From positions 124,001-188,000 of the forward strand of contig NZ_VLNV01000003.1 in assembly GCF_009765215.1 (NCBI RefSeq): DNA of 64,000 bases. The letters are read 5' to 3'. How positions within the stretch are numbered: the stretch's first letter is position 1; every line of letters starts with the position of its first letter. The DNA is from Lysobacter prati. GTDB taxonomy: Bacteria; Pseudomonadota; Gammaproteobacteria; Xanthomonadales; Xanthomonadaceae. Both the position numbers and the translations under genes were made by a program. A model generated the notes under the pieces. The model was given only the letters and a program-made list of their open reading frames with translations, had not been told where the DNA came from and ran no database searches. This document shows, one piece after another, positions 10,335 to 18,187 of the stretch.

Positions 10335-10355
10335 TCGCGCAGTCCAGTCGCGCCC

Positions 10356-11003
10356 TTACAGCGGTTCGGTAACCGGCACCGGATGCCCCTGCTGGCCGGC
10401 GATGGCGTGATTCACATCGCGGTGGCCGGCTTCGTCGTCGCGGACCGCGATGACGACCTCGCGCAGCCGCGCGTCGGACGGCAACTTCCAGTACTCGATC
10501 GCGATCGCCGGCGCTGGCACGTTGTCGATGCGGCCGGCGTCGATCTCTTCCAGATAGCGCGTGTAGCTCACCACCGCCTCTTCCTCGAAGTAGCCGACCA
10601 AGCGGTGCGCGGTGCGCGAAGAGACGATGTAGAGCAGCAGGTAGAAGGTGAAGAACAGCGCCTGCGCGATCAGCACCATCATTCGCTCGAACCAGCTCGG
10701 TTTCGCGATCTCCATGAACGTCATCAGATGCATGCGTTCGTTGTCGGCTTCGTCCAGCAAGGTGCGGATCCAGCCTTTGTCGTCGCGCATCCAGCGCAGG
10801 CAGCGCAGATGCAGCAGCGCCCCGCCGACCATGCCGGGCACGGCGGCAACCGTCTCCAGGACGATCGCGCGATTGCCGTAGCGCTTGGCGAACAGGGTAT
10901 CTGCGAAGAAGCGCAGGAACCGCGTCGTTCCGTAGGCAACACGGTCTGACAGGTTGCGCACAGGATGGTGCAGATCGACCGGATGGCTGGATTCAGCGTT
11001 CAT
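10356..11003 (-). CDS. aox: Bacterial alternative oxidase (AOX), di-iron ubiquinol oxidase
   Basis: This 215-residue membrane-associated di-iron ubiquinol oxidase passes electrons straight from ubiquinol to oxygen without pumping protons. The four AOX iron-binding boxes are visible: LET (E50), NERMHLM (E89, H92), EEEAVVSYT (one of E140-E142) and [11 protein letters not shown] (E191, H194). Hydrophobic stretches are present, for example near residues 107-128. The ATG at 11003 has a GGAG seven bases upstream; longer frames lack this. It lacks the long N-terminal extension of plant AOX. AOX resists cyanide and nitric oxide in other organisms. The nearest gene upstream on the same strand is the TetR regulator, 228 bp away. 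Confidence 0.92.
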   Translation of the reverse strand: MNAESSHPVDLHHPVRNLSDRVAYGTTRFLRFFADTLFAKRYGNRAIVLETVAAVPGMVGGALLHLRCLRWMRDDKGWIRTLLDEADNERMHLMTFMEIAKPSWFERMMVLIAQALFFTFYLLLYIVSSRTAHRLVGYFEEEAVVSYTRYLEEIDAGRIDNVPAPAIAIEYWKLPSDARLREVVIAVRDDEAGHRDVNHAIAGQQGHPVPVTEPL

Positions 11004-11012
11004 CGGGAGTCT

Positions 11013-11033
11013 CCGGACCGGATCGTGGTCCGG
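11013..11033. promoter_or_regulatory. Inverted repeat directly upstream of the alternative oxidase start
   Basis: CCGGACC-N7-GGTCCGG is a perfect 7-bp inverted repeat. It ends 10 bp before the oxidase ATG and touches its Shine-Dalgarno sequence. It could be an operator, or a leader hairpin that hides the ribosome site. It is visible in the sequence; the role is inferred. Confidence 0.4.
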
Positions 11034-11231
11034 CCGATGGCAAAGGAGCGGATCATGCGACAGCCGTGCGCTGCTCTTGCTCGCGCACTGCACGCCATGG
11101 TGGTTGGCTGCCGGGTCATGCTGCGAAATCTAGGTGACGCGGTGGTTCGCGACCAGCCTTCTTGGCGGACATGCGCTGTTGACCAACGGGCACCAATCGA
11201 CGGCGTCCATGGCGCGGCGGTTCGTCAGCGA

Positions 11232-11900
11232 TCATGTGATTCGACGCGTCGTCCGCGCTCCGTCGAGGAAGATGTCCACCACCTGGACCACCCGTGGACC
11301 CCACTCGTGCTCCGCCAACGGCGGGCGCACGCCCAGGACCACTTCGAGGTGTGAATCGTCGCGCAGCATGCCGATGAAGTGCTCGGCCGCCTGCGCCGGG
11401 TTGGCGAGGGTAACCACTCCGGCCTGTGCGTAGCGCTCCAGCAACCGGGCCAGGCCCGAGGCCGCACGGCCCGAGCCGTTCTTCAGGAAGGCATTGGCCA
11501 GGCCCGGCATTCGCGCACTCTCGGACACCACCAGCCGGTAAACCGCGACGGTCCTGGGATCCATCAGCACCTGCATCACTGCGCGGGCGAAGCGGATCAG
11601 GGACGCGCGCACGTCGTTGCCCACGTCCTCGCCGACGTCGGGTATCGCCTGCAATGCGGCTTCCGACAGGTTGGTCACCATCGCCGCGAACAGGTCGTCC
11701 TTGCCGCCGAAGTGGCTGTAGATCGCGCGTTTGGATCCCCCGACCTTCTCGATCACGGCGTCGATGCTGGTGTTGGCATAGCCGTCGCGCAGGAACAGAT
11801 CGCTCGCGGCCTCGAGGATCTGGTTCCTGAGCTCGTCGGAGCTGCGACGAGGCCGACGCGGGGAGGCCTGGTCAACGGGGCTGGGCGGGAGATTGGGCAT
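11232..11900 (-). CDS. TetR/AcrR-family transcriptional regulator (AefR-like C-terminal domain)
   Basis: This 222-residue repressor-type regulator has an N-terminal TetR helix-turn-helix (from about ILEAASDLFLRDGYAN through VGGSKRAIYSHFGGKDDLF). Its ligand-binding C-terminal half is of the AefR type (VVSESARMPGLANAF...MLRDDSHLEVVLGVR). The ATG at 11900 has a GGAGGC sequence at the right distance. It is divergent from the OMF-EmrB-EmrA operon, and a long inverted repeat lies between the two starts, so it most likely represses that operon and itself. Its C-terminal domain is closely similar to residues 227-322 of the fusion protein encoded at 16904-18187. Confidence 0.93.
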   Translation of the reverse strand: MPNLPPSPVDQASPRRPRRSSDELRNQILEAASDLFLRDGYANTSIDAVIEKVGGSKRAIYSHFGGKDDLFAAMVTNLSEAALQAIPDVGEDVGNDVRASLIRFARAVMQVLMDPRTVAVYRLVVSESARMPGLANAFLKNGSGRAASGLARLLERYAQAGVVTLANPAQAAEHFIGMLRDDSHLEVVLGVRPPLAEHEWGPRVVQVVDIFLDGARTTRRIT

Positions 11901-11914
11901 GGAGCCTCCGGTTC

Positions 11915-11969
11915 TTGACATTAACGGTACTGATCATTACCTTTATTCGCAAGGGTAATACTCAGTACC
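11915..11969. promoter_or_regulatory. Divergent promoter/operator region between tetR and the efflux operon
   Basis: Two 16-bp half-sites (GGTACTGATCATTACC at 11926-11941 and GGTAATACTCAGTACC at 11954-11969) form an inverted repeat with 14 of 16 positions matching, separated by 12 bp. Each half-site is itself partly palindromic (GGTA...TACC), so each could bind one TetR dimer. A consensus -35 hexamer TTGACA (11915-11920, plus strand) lies next to the first site, although a good -10 is not clear. This is a likely TetR operator pair for both divergent transcripts. Confidence 0.65.
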
Positions 11970-12117
11970 CACCGATCCACCGCGGCCGCCGCCACAGGTG
12001 CTTCATGGCGATTCCCCCTCCCCAGGCAAGAGCGAATCCCCCGCTCCCGTTTCTTCATGGGCCCTGCTGTGCGGCGGTCGCGGCGGAACCGGGTCGGCCG
12101 CCGATAGGACTCCCGCA

Positions 12118-13617
12118 ATGAACTCACACCCGTCATTCACCTGCCGCGTTGCGCACGCAAGCACGGCCATCTGCCTGGCCGCGCTTTTGCCCGGCTGCAT
12201 GGTGGGCCCGGATTTCGTCAGACCCGACAACGGTCTTCACGAAGCCGTGCTGACACCGCGGGCCGAGCATGTCGGCGCGGCGCAGCCGACCGGTTTCAAT
12301 GTGCCCGCGCAGTGGTGGACTGTGTTCAACGATGCGCTGCTGTCGGACCTGCAGTCGCGTGCGCAAGCTTCCAATCTCGACCTGCAAACGGCCTCTGCCC
12401 GCATCGAGCAGAGCCGCGCGCAGCTCGGCATTGCCGCCTCTGCACTGCTGCCCAGCGTGGGGGCGAGCGCCAGCTACTCGCGCGAGGCACTAAGCGAGCA
12501 CGGCAAGTTCGCCGCGCTGGGTGCACCTTCAACGCCGAGTGACTTCTGGCAGCTTGGATTCGATGCCAGTTGGGAAATCGATCTGTGGGGTCGCGCCCGC
12601 CGTGTCCGCGAAGGCGCGCGCGCGACCCTGGATGCCGCACTGTTCGAACGCGAAGCCACGCGCGTGTCCCTGTCTGCCGAGGTGGCCAGGGCGTACCTGC
12701 AGTTGCGCGGGCTGCAGGCGCAACTGGACATTGCCGAACAGAACCGGACGATCGGCGAACGTACGCTCAGCCTGGCTGAAAGCCGCGAGCGCAATGGCGT
12801 TGCCACGCGCTTTGAAACCTCCTCCGCACGCGCGCAGCTGGCGACGATCAATGCGCTGGTGCCGGAGCTGGCGCAATGCCGCAACGCGCAGATGAACGCG
12901 CTTGCGCTGCTGCTGGGTGCGCCGCCGCGCACGCTGGATGCGGAACTGCGCGAAGCGATTCCCCTGCCTTCCCTGCCGATCAACGTGCCGGTGGGCGTCT
13001 CCTCGGAACTGGCGCGCCGGCGACCTGACATCCTGCGCGCCGAAGCCGAGCTCCACGCCGCCACGGCCGCGATCGGCGTGGCCAAGGCCGACTTCTATCC
13101 ACGCATCGGACTGAAGGGCCGGATCGGCATTGAAGCGTTCGAGAGCGGAGACCTAGATAGTTGGGACTCGCGGTTCTTTTCCGTCGGCCCGACGGTTTTC
13201 CTGCCCATCTCCCAGGGCGGCAGGCTGAGCCGCCGCCTGGAGTTGAACGAGGCGCGGCAGAAGACCTCCGCCCTCGCCTATCGGCAAACGGTGCTGCGCG
13301 CATGGCACGAAGTGGACAACGCACTCGATGCCTGGGCCGCGCAGCAGCGACAGCATGCCGAGCTTCTCATCGCGTTCGAGCAGAGCTCTGAGGCGTTGCG
13401 CGTTGCCGAGCGGGGCTACCGCGAAGGCGCTGCCGACTACCTGAGCGTGCTGACTGCGCAGCGCAACGTGCTGGCCAGCCAGACCAGCCTCAATGCCAGC
13501 ATGACCGGCGCGGCGCTCACGCTGGTGAACCTGTACAAGGCGCTCGGCAGTGGCTGGAATCCGGACGAGGTCGAACTCGCGACTGCGCCGGTGGCCTCGG
13601 TCGGATCCGGGCAGTGA
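12118..13617 (+). CDS. Efflux transporter outer-membrane lipoprotein (NodT/OprM family)
   Basis: This 499-residue TolC-like outer-membrane channel belongs to a tripartite pump. The chosen ATG is preceded by AGGAC and gives a lipoprotein signal (AICLAALLPGC, lipidated Cys). The family opening MVGPDFVRP follows at once. Two OEP repeats are present, with typical stretches FDASWEIDLWGRARRVREG and SELARRRPDILRAEAEL. The frame continues upstream to 11998, but that part lacks a signal peptide. The downstream EmrB-type gene starts within the stop codon (GTGA overlap), so the genes form one operon. Confidence 0.9.
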   Translation: MNSHPSFTCRVAHASTAICLAALLPGCMVGPDFVRPDNGLHEAVLTPRAEHVGAAQPTGFNVPAQWWTVFNDALLSDLQSRAQASNLDLQTASARIEQSRAQLGIAASALLPSVGASASYSREALSEHGKFAALGAPSTPSDFWQLGFDASWEIDLWGRARRVREGARATLDAALFEREATRVSLSAEVARAYLQLRGLQAQLDIAEQNRTIGERTLSLAESRERNGVATRFETSSARAQLATINALVPELAQCRNAQMNALALLLGAPPRTLDAELREAIPLPSLPINVPVGVSSELARRRPDILRAEAELHAATAAIGVAKADFYPRIGLKGRIGIEAFESGDLDSWDSRFFSVGPTVFLPISQGGRLSRRLELNEARQKTSALAYRQTVLRAWHEVDNALDAWAAQQRQHAELLIAFEQSSEALRVAERGYREGAADYLSVLTAQRNVLASQTSLNASMTGAALTLVNLYKALGSGWNPDEVELATAPVASVGSGQ

Positions 13618-15191
13618 CACGCGCGACGTTGCCAGCATCGTCCTTGATCCCGGTTGCGCAGGCCGCCGCAGGCAAGCCGTCGCCGCGCCAGTTGGGCGCC
13701 CTGCTCGGCATTTTCCTCGCCGCGATGATGGCGGGACTGAACAACCGCGTCGGCGCGCTGGCGCTGGCCGATGTACGCGGCGCGCTGGGCTTCGGCCTGG
13801 ACGATGCGTCGTGGGTCTCCACTGCCTACACCGCCGGCGAACTCATCGCGATGCCGTTCGCGGCGTGGTTCGCCATCACCGTCTCCGTGCGCCGCATGCA
13901 CCTGTGGATGGTGGGCGCCTGCGCGGCGCTGGCGTTGCTGCTGCCCTTCGTCGAGAACCTGAACCTGCTGGTTGCCCTGCGCTTCGTGCAAGGCATCAGC
14001 AGTGGCACGTTGATTCCGATCCTGATGATGGCGGCGTTGAAGTTCCTGCCGCCGCACATCCGCCTGCATGGGCTCGCGCTCTACGCGATGACGGCCACCT
14101 TCGCGCCCAACCTTGCGATCTGGCTGGCCGGGCAATGGACGGACGGAATTTCGGATTGGCGCTGGGTCTACTGGCAGATCGTGCCATTAGCGATCGTCGC
14201 CGCACTGCTGGTGAGCCGTGGGCTTCCGGTCGAAGCCATTCAGACGTCGCGGTTCCGCCAGGCCAACTGGCTCGGCATGGCCATCGGCGTGCCGGCGCTG
14301 GGGCTGATCACGGTGGCCCTGGACCAGGGCGTGCGACTGGACTGGTTCAACTCGCCATTGATCGCCTTCGCGCTGCTGGCGGGGTTCGTGCTGCTGTTCG
14401 TCTATCTGCTGACGGAGTGGTACCACCCCTCGCCTTTCCTCAAGTTGCAGATTCTCGGACGCCGCAATCTGGCGCTGGGTTGCACCCTCTTCGTGCTGCT
14501 GCTCGTGGTGCTGCTGTCGGGCTCGCTGCTGCCAGCCAACTTCCTGGGGCAGATCCAGAACTATCGCGCCATGCAGACCGCGCCGATCGGCCTGATCGTG
14601 GCCCTGCCGCAACTGGTGCTGGGTTCGCTGGTCGCGCTGCTGCTTTACCGGAAGTGGATCGATGCACGGCTCGTGTTCGCATCCGGCCTGGCCCTGATCG
14701 CATTGGCCTGCCTTGCAGCGTCGCAACTGGACGCCGACTGGAACTGGAAGCAGTTCGTGGCTGCGCAGACGCTGCAGGCGTTCGGCCAACCCATGGCGGT
14801 GGTGTCGATGCTGTTCCTGATCACCAGCGTCGTGCAGCCCGCAGAAGGCCCCTACATATCCGGCACGATCAATGCGCTTCGCGCGCTCGGCTCGATGCTG
14901 GGCGTGGCGGTGGTGGCGCAGCTCACCACGGTTCGCGCGCGTTTCCACGCGGAGATGTTGCTGGACCACGCGGGCCTGGTCGGCAACTCGTTGCCGGACG
15001 CGCCGGAGCCGCCGCAACTGATGGCGATGATCGCCCACCAGTCGCTGGTGCTGTCGACAGCGGATGCCTATCGCGCGCTCGGCGTGATGGCGCTGCTGAT
15101 GATTCCGCTTGTTCTGCGATTGAGCCATGTCCCTGCGCCCATGAGCGCGCCTTCGCCCGTTCCTTCCGCTGCATCACCCACACACGGATAA
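13614..15191 (+). CDS. EmrB/QacA-type MFS drug transporter (DHA2 family)
   Basis: This 525-residue inner-membrane major facilitator has about 14 predicted helices, the DHA2 pattern. It would act as the proton-driven engine of the pump between the membrane-fusion protein and the outer-membrane channel. The GTG start overlaps the stop of the upstream gene by one GTGA. The N-terminal helix carries FLAAMMAGLNNRVGALAL, and motif-C-like and motif-A-like regions are diverged. Substrate is unknown; aromatic acids, uncouplers and hydrophobic drugs are typical for the family. Confidence 0.88.
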   Translation: MTRATLPASSLIPVAQAAAGKPSPRQLGALLGIFLAAMMAGLNNRVGALALADVRGALGFGLDDASWVSTAYTAGELIAMPFAAWFAITVSVRRMHLWMVGACAALALLLPFVENLNLLVALRFVQGISSGTLIPILMMAALKFLPPHIRLHGLALYAMTATFAPNLAIWLAGQWTDGISDWRWVYWQIVPLAIVAALLVSRGLPVEAIQTSRFRQANWLGMAIGVPALGLITVALDQGVRLDWFNSPLIAFALLAGFVLLFVYLLTEWYHPSPFLKLQILGRRNLALGCTLFVLLLVVLLSGSLLPANFLGQIQNYRAMQTAPIGLIVALPQLVLGSLVALLLYRKWIDARLVFASGLALIALACLAASQLDADWNWKQFVAAQTLQAFGQPMAVVSMLFLITSVVQPAEGPYISGTINALRALGSMLGVAVVAQLTTVRARFHAEMLLDHAGLVGNSLPDAPEPPQLMAMIAHQSLVLSTADAYRALGVMALLMIPLVLRLSHVPAPMSAPSPVPSAASPTHG

Positions 15192-15195
15192 CCCC

Positions 15196-16236
15196 ATGGC
15201 ATTGCCCAAGACAGCCAGGATCACCGGTGCCGCATTGCTGCTCGCAGTAGCCATCGGCGGCGTGATCCTCCTCAACCGTCACGAGTCCAGCGCATCGACC
15301 CAGGCCACGGACGATGCCTACGTGCAGGCGGACTTCACGACGGTCGCGCCACAGGTATCGGGGACGGTCAGCGCCGTCCTGATCAACGACAACCAGGTCG
15401 TGAAGGCCGGCGACCTGCTGGCCACGATCGAAGACAGCGATTTCGTAGTCGCCGTCCACGCTGCGAAGGCGCAGGTCGAAGGCGCAAAGGCCACCATCGC
15501 TGGCCTGGAGGCGCGCCTGGTGCAGCAGGAAACAGCGATTCGCCAGGCGCAGGCGGCCGTGGATGCGGACAATGCCTCGCTGAAACTGGCGCGGAGCAAT
15601 CGCGCGCGCTACAGCAACCTGGCTGCTGACGGATCGGGCACCTTGCAGGCGCTGCAGCAGGCGGAAGCGCAGTTGGGCATCCAGCTGGCGGCGGGAGAGA
15701 AGAATCGCGCCGGGCTGCAGGCCGCACGTGAGCAGGTGGGCATCCTCAAGGCGGACCTCGGTAAAGCCAGGGCAGCCCATTCCCAGGCGTTGTCAGGCCA
15801 GGCTTCGGCGGAGCTCAAGCTCTCCTATACGCGTATCCGTGCGCCTGTTGACGGGACGATCGGGCAGAAATCCGTACGCGTCGGTGCTTTCGTCAGTGCC
15901 GGCAAGCCTCTGCTGGCTGTAGTGCCGCTCGATGCGGTGTATGTAGCCGCGAACTTTCGCGAAACCCAGCTAGCGCGCGTGCGCGCCGGGCACGTGGTCG
16001 ACATCAAGGTCGATGCGCTGCCGGGCCAGGTCCTGAAAGGCAGGGTCGAGAGTTTGGGCCCGGCCAGCGGCGCCAGTTACTCCGCCGTTGCACCGCACAA
16101 CGCCACCGGCAACTTCACCAAGATCGTGCAGCGACTTCCAGTCCGCATCAGCATCGATCGCGGCCAGCCTGCGGCAGCGATGCTGCGGGTTGGCATGTCG
16201 GTTACGCCGATGATCCATGTCGTCGAGAAGGGCTAG
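15196..16236 (+). CDS. HlyD/EmrA-family membrane fusion protein
   Basis: This 346-residue periplasmic adaptor is anchored by one N-terminal helix (residues about 8-26). The biotinyl-lipoyl-like halves are visible (TVAPQVSGTVSAVLINDNQ and LSYTRIRAPVDGTIGQKSV). An alpha-helical hairpin between them is rich in Ala, Gln and Glu. It connects the EmrB-type transporter with the NodT-type channel. It begins 4 bp after the transporter stop. The gene order OMF-MFS-MFP is common in xanthomonads and other Gram-negatives for EmrAB-type pumps. Confidence 0.9.
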   Translation: MALPKTARITGAALLLAVAIGGVILLNRHESSASTQATDDAYVQADFTTVAPQVSGTVSAVLINDNQVVKAGDLLATIEDSDFVVAVHAAKAQVEGAKATIAGLEARLVQQETAIRQAQAAVDADNASLKLARSNRARYSNLAADGSGTLQALQQAEAQLGIQLAAGEKNRAGLQAAREQVGILKADLGKARAAHSQALSGQASAELKLSYTRIRAPVDGTIGQKSVRVGAFVSAGKPLLAVVPLDAVYVAANFRETQLARVRAGHVVDIKVDALPGQVLKGRVESLGPASGASYSAVAPHNATGNFTKIVQRLPVRISIDRGQPAAAMLRVGMSVTPMIHVVEKG

Positions 16237-16242
16237 ACCGTG

Positions 16243-16260
16243 AAGGTTGATACAGACCTT
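16243..16260. promoter_or_regulatory. Short inverted repeat in the gap after the efflux operon
   Basis: AAGGT-N8-ACCTT lies between the membrane-fusion gene and the next gene. It loosely resembles the GGT...ACC half-sites upstream of the operon, but the spacing differs by two bases. It is a weak candidate for a second regulator site. Confidence 0.2.
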
Positions 16261-16277
16261 AGCAACCAACAACAAGA

Positions 16278-16907
16278 ATGAAAGCAGCCATGAACATCCA
16301 TCCTCGCCGATCATCCGGCGCCCGGCGAGACGCGATCCTGCAGGACGTCGCCGACGCCATCCGCACCGTGGATGGCGATCCGACGAACATCGAAAGCGTC
16401 ATCGCCACAAGCAACTCAAGTCAGCAGGAGGTCGTCGTCCAGTTTGGCAGCGCCAGTGGTCTGGTCATCGCCCTGATGGAGAAGGTCGCCAGGTCCATGC
16501 TGCAGCCTCTGGTTTATTGCAGAAACGAGGACGAATTCCGCAGGAGCCTGCTTGAGTTTGGCTACCGGGTGACGGACGAAACTTCGGGATTGCAGATGCA
16601 GCGTCTGTATCGGATCGCGCTGACGGGCATCATCAGGGACGCCAGCGTGGGTCGCGACGCCTACAGGCACGGGCCAGGGCTGGTGAAGGACGAGCTGGCG
16701 CGGTTCTTCAGGGCCGCGCAGGCGGCCGGAGTTGACCTGACGGGCGACAGCCATCGCCTGGCGAGCCACCTGATGGCGCTCCTGCGTGCGAAGTGGAGCC
16801 TCGCCGGCATCGCGCCGCGCGACATCCCGGCCGCTTCGCCACACGATGAAGTCAACCGGATCATCGAGCTGTTCTGCGCCGGCATTCAATCGGGAGTCGA
16901 AGGATGA
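16278..16907 (+). CDS. Divergent TetR-family protein with an eroded helix-turn-helix
   Basis: This 209-residue protein has the TetR layout. Residues about 19-65 align with a TetR DNA-binding domain (ILQDVADAIRTVDGDPTN...VQFGSASGLVIALMEKV), but the recognition helix is unusual: the normal G-VSKGTLYYHF-type segment reads SNSSQQEVVVQFGS, without the typical Tyr and His. The C-terminal half looks like a TetR ligand domain (LVKDELARFFRAAQAAGVDL...). It may start at 16278 or at the ATG at 16290. It lies 41 bp after the efflux operon and overlaps the next gene by ATGA. Whether it still binds DNA is open. Confidence 0.7.
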   Translation: MKAAMNIHPRRSSGARRDAILQDVADAIRTVDGDPTNIESVIATSNSSQQEVVVQFGSASGLVIALMEKVARSMLQPLVYCRNEDEFRRSLLEFGYRVTDETSGLQMQRLYRIALTGIIRDASVGRDAYRHGPGLVKDELARFFRAAQAAGVDLTGDSHRLASHLMALLRAKWSLAGIAPRDIPAASPHDEVNRIIELFCAGIQSGVEG

Positions 16908-18187
16908 GTACGTTGTCCTCCAACCCCAGGACGCTTGAGTCGCACCGCGACGTCGACCCGCGCTCTCCGCGGCTCGCAGGCGAGCTACCAGCAGAACTGG
17001 CGATCGAAGTCGACGCCAATGGCTCCCCGGTGACCATCGAGGCCGCTACCTGGCTAATCTGTTTCGTCCCGGGGCTACGCCGGCAGTGGTGGCACCGCTT
17101 CGCCGATGCAAGGCACAAGCATGTGTTCGCGATGCGCGCTGTCGGCGATGGCACGTGGCTGCTGGTCGAACCATGGTGGACACGGATGATGGTGAACGTG
17201 CTTACCATCGACGAAGCGACCAAGTTCCTGCGCTGGGCAGCGGTCGGCGACATCCTCCAGGTGCGTGAATCGATTCCGGGCCGCGGCAGCCAGATGCGCG
17301 GGTGGTCGAACTGCAGCGTCCAGATGTCCTACCTTCTGGGACGGTCGTACTGGACGTGGACGCCGAATGGGCTTTACCAGCGCTTGCTTCGCGAGCCCGA
17401 CACGCGCCGCGTCGACGCACCCGCCTTGCTGAAGAAGCACTTCCAGCTGATGGCGAACAAGACCGTCAACGCAACGCTCAGGGCGATCTCCAGGCGGCGC
17501 GACGCGTCGCTCGACGACACGTTGCTGACGCTCGGAACCGGCGTGATGACGGCCATGACCTCCGCATCCGCGACCGGTCTCTACAAGGCCGTGGTATCGG
17601 ATTCGGCGAGGTTCAAGGATGCCGCGGACATCTTCTGGACGCTCGGTCCCGGGCGTGCGATTGGTCGCGTGCGCGAAACGCTGGAAGATGCCAGGCACCG
17701 GGGCGAGATCGAGGTCGATGACTGCCAGGTCGCCGCGCTCCAGTTCATGGCGATGCTCCGCGGCAATCTGCACCTCGAGGTCCTGTTCGGTTTGCGCGAA
17801 GCGCCGGGGCCCAGCGAGATCGGCGATCACGTGCGCTCCGCCGTCGCTGTCTTCCTGCGCGGTGCGAGGTCTCCGACCGGCAATGGCCGCGACAGGGACG
17901 AATTCGCGGTGACTGGCATGGCCTGTCAGTCCGCCCTGGACCTACCGCCGACACAGGTCCTGGCAGCGGCCGCGCTGATCCGGGAGATCGGCGAGTCCGC
18001 GCGCGAAATCATCGATGGAGACGACTGGCCACAAGTGGCCAGTTGGGCCGAGGGTGTCTGGCGAGGTTATTCGGACTGCACCGGTCTTCCCTGGGAGCAG
18101 GCCTCGGCGCGAATACATGAAGTATGGAAGTCTGCGGCTTACCCGGACAGATCATCCGCGGGCGACGTGGACTTCGTGCGCGAGTAA
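16904..18187 (+). CDS. Fusion protein: papain-like (permuted NlpC/P60-type) domain plus TetR ligand-binding domain
   Basis: This 427-residue protein has an unusual build. Residues about 45-165 look like a circularly permuted papain-fold domain: a His (H73, in HKHVFAM) comes before a Cys (C137, in GWSNCSVQMSYLLG), followed by TPNGLYQRLL. That order and context recall YiiX/LRAT-like NlpC/P60 relatives. Residues about 227-322 match the C-terminal domain of the TetR regulator at 11232-11900 (shared VVS-SAR, GRA, MLR--HLEV--G-R, FL-GAR), but no helix-turn-helix precedes it. The last 100 residues are unassigned. The ATG overlaps the previous stop (ATGA), so translation is probably coupled. The peptidase assignment is inference from motifs only. 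Confidence 0.6.
   Translation: MSTLSSNPRTLESHRDVDPRSPRLAGELPAELAIEVDANGSPVTIEAATWLICFVPGLRRQWWHRFADARHKHVFAMRAVGDGTWLLVEPWWTRMMVNVLTIDEATKFLRWAAVGDILQVRESIPGRGSQMRGWSNCSVQMSYLLGRSYWTWTPNGLYQRLLREPDTRRVDAPALLKKHFQLMANKTVNATLRAISRRRDASLDDTLLTLGTGVMTAMTSASATGLYKAVVSDSARFKDAADIFWTLGPGRAIGRVRETLEDARHRGEIEVDDCQVAALQFMAMLRGNLHLEVLFGLREAPGPSEIGDHVRSAVAVFLRGARSPTGNGRDRDEFAVTGMACQSALDLPPTQVLAAAALIREIGESAREIIDGDDWPQVASWAEGVWRGYSDCTGLPWEQASARIHEVWKSAAYPDRSSAGDVDFVRE

Noticed and set aside
13550-15250. Alternative plus-strand frame over the EmrB-type gene
   Set aside because: It runs in another phase of a 14-helix transporter and is Arg/Gly-rich without helices or motifs.
16904-17420. Prophage remnant
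   Set aside because: The N-terminal domain recalls small proteins sometimes seen in phages, but no other phage gene is near, so I treat it as part of a fusion protein.
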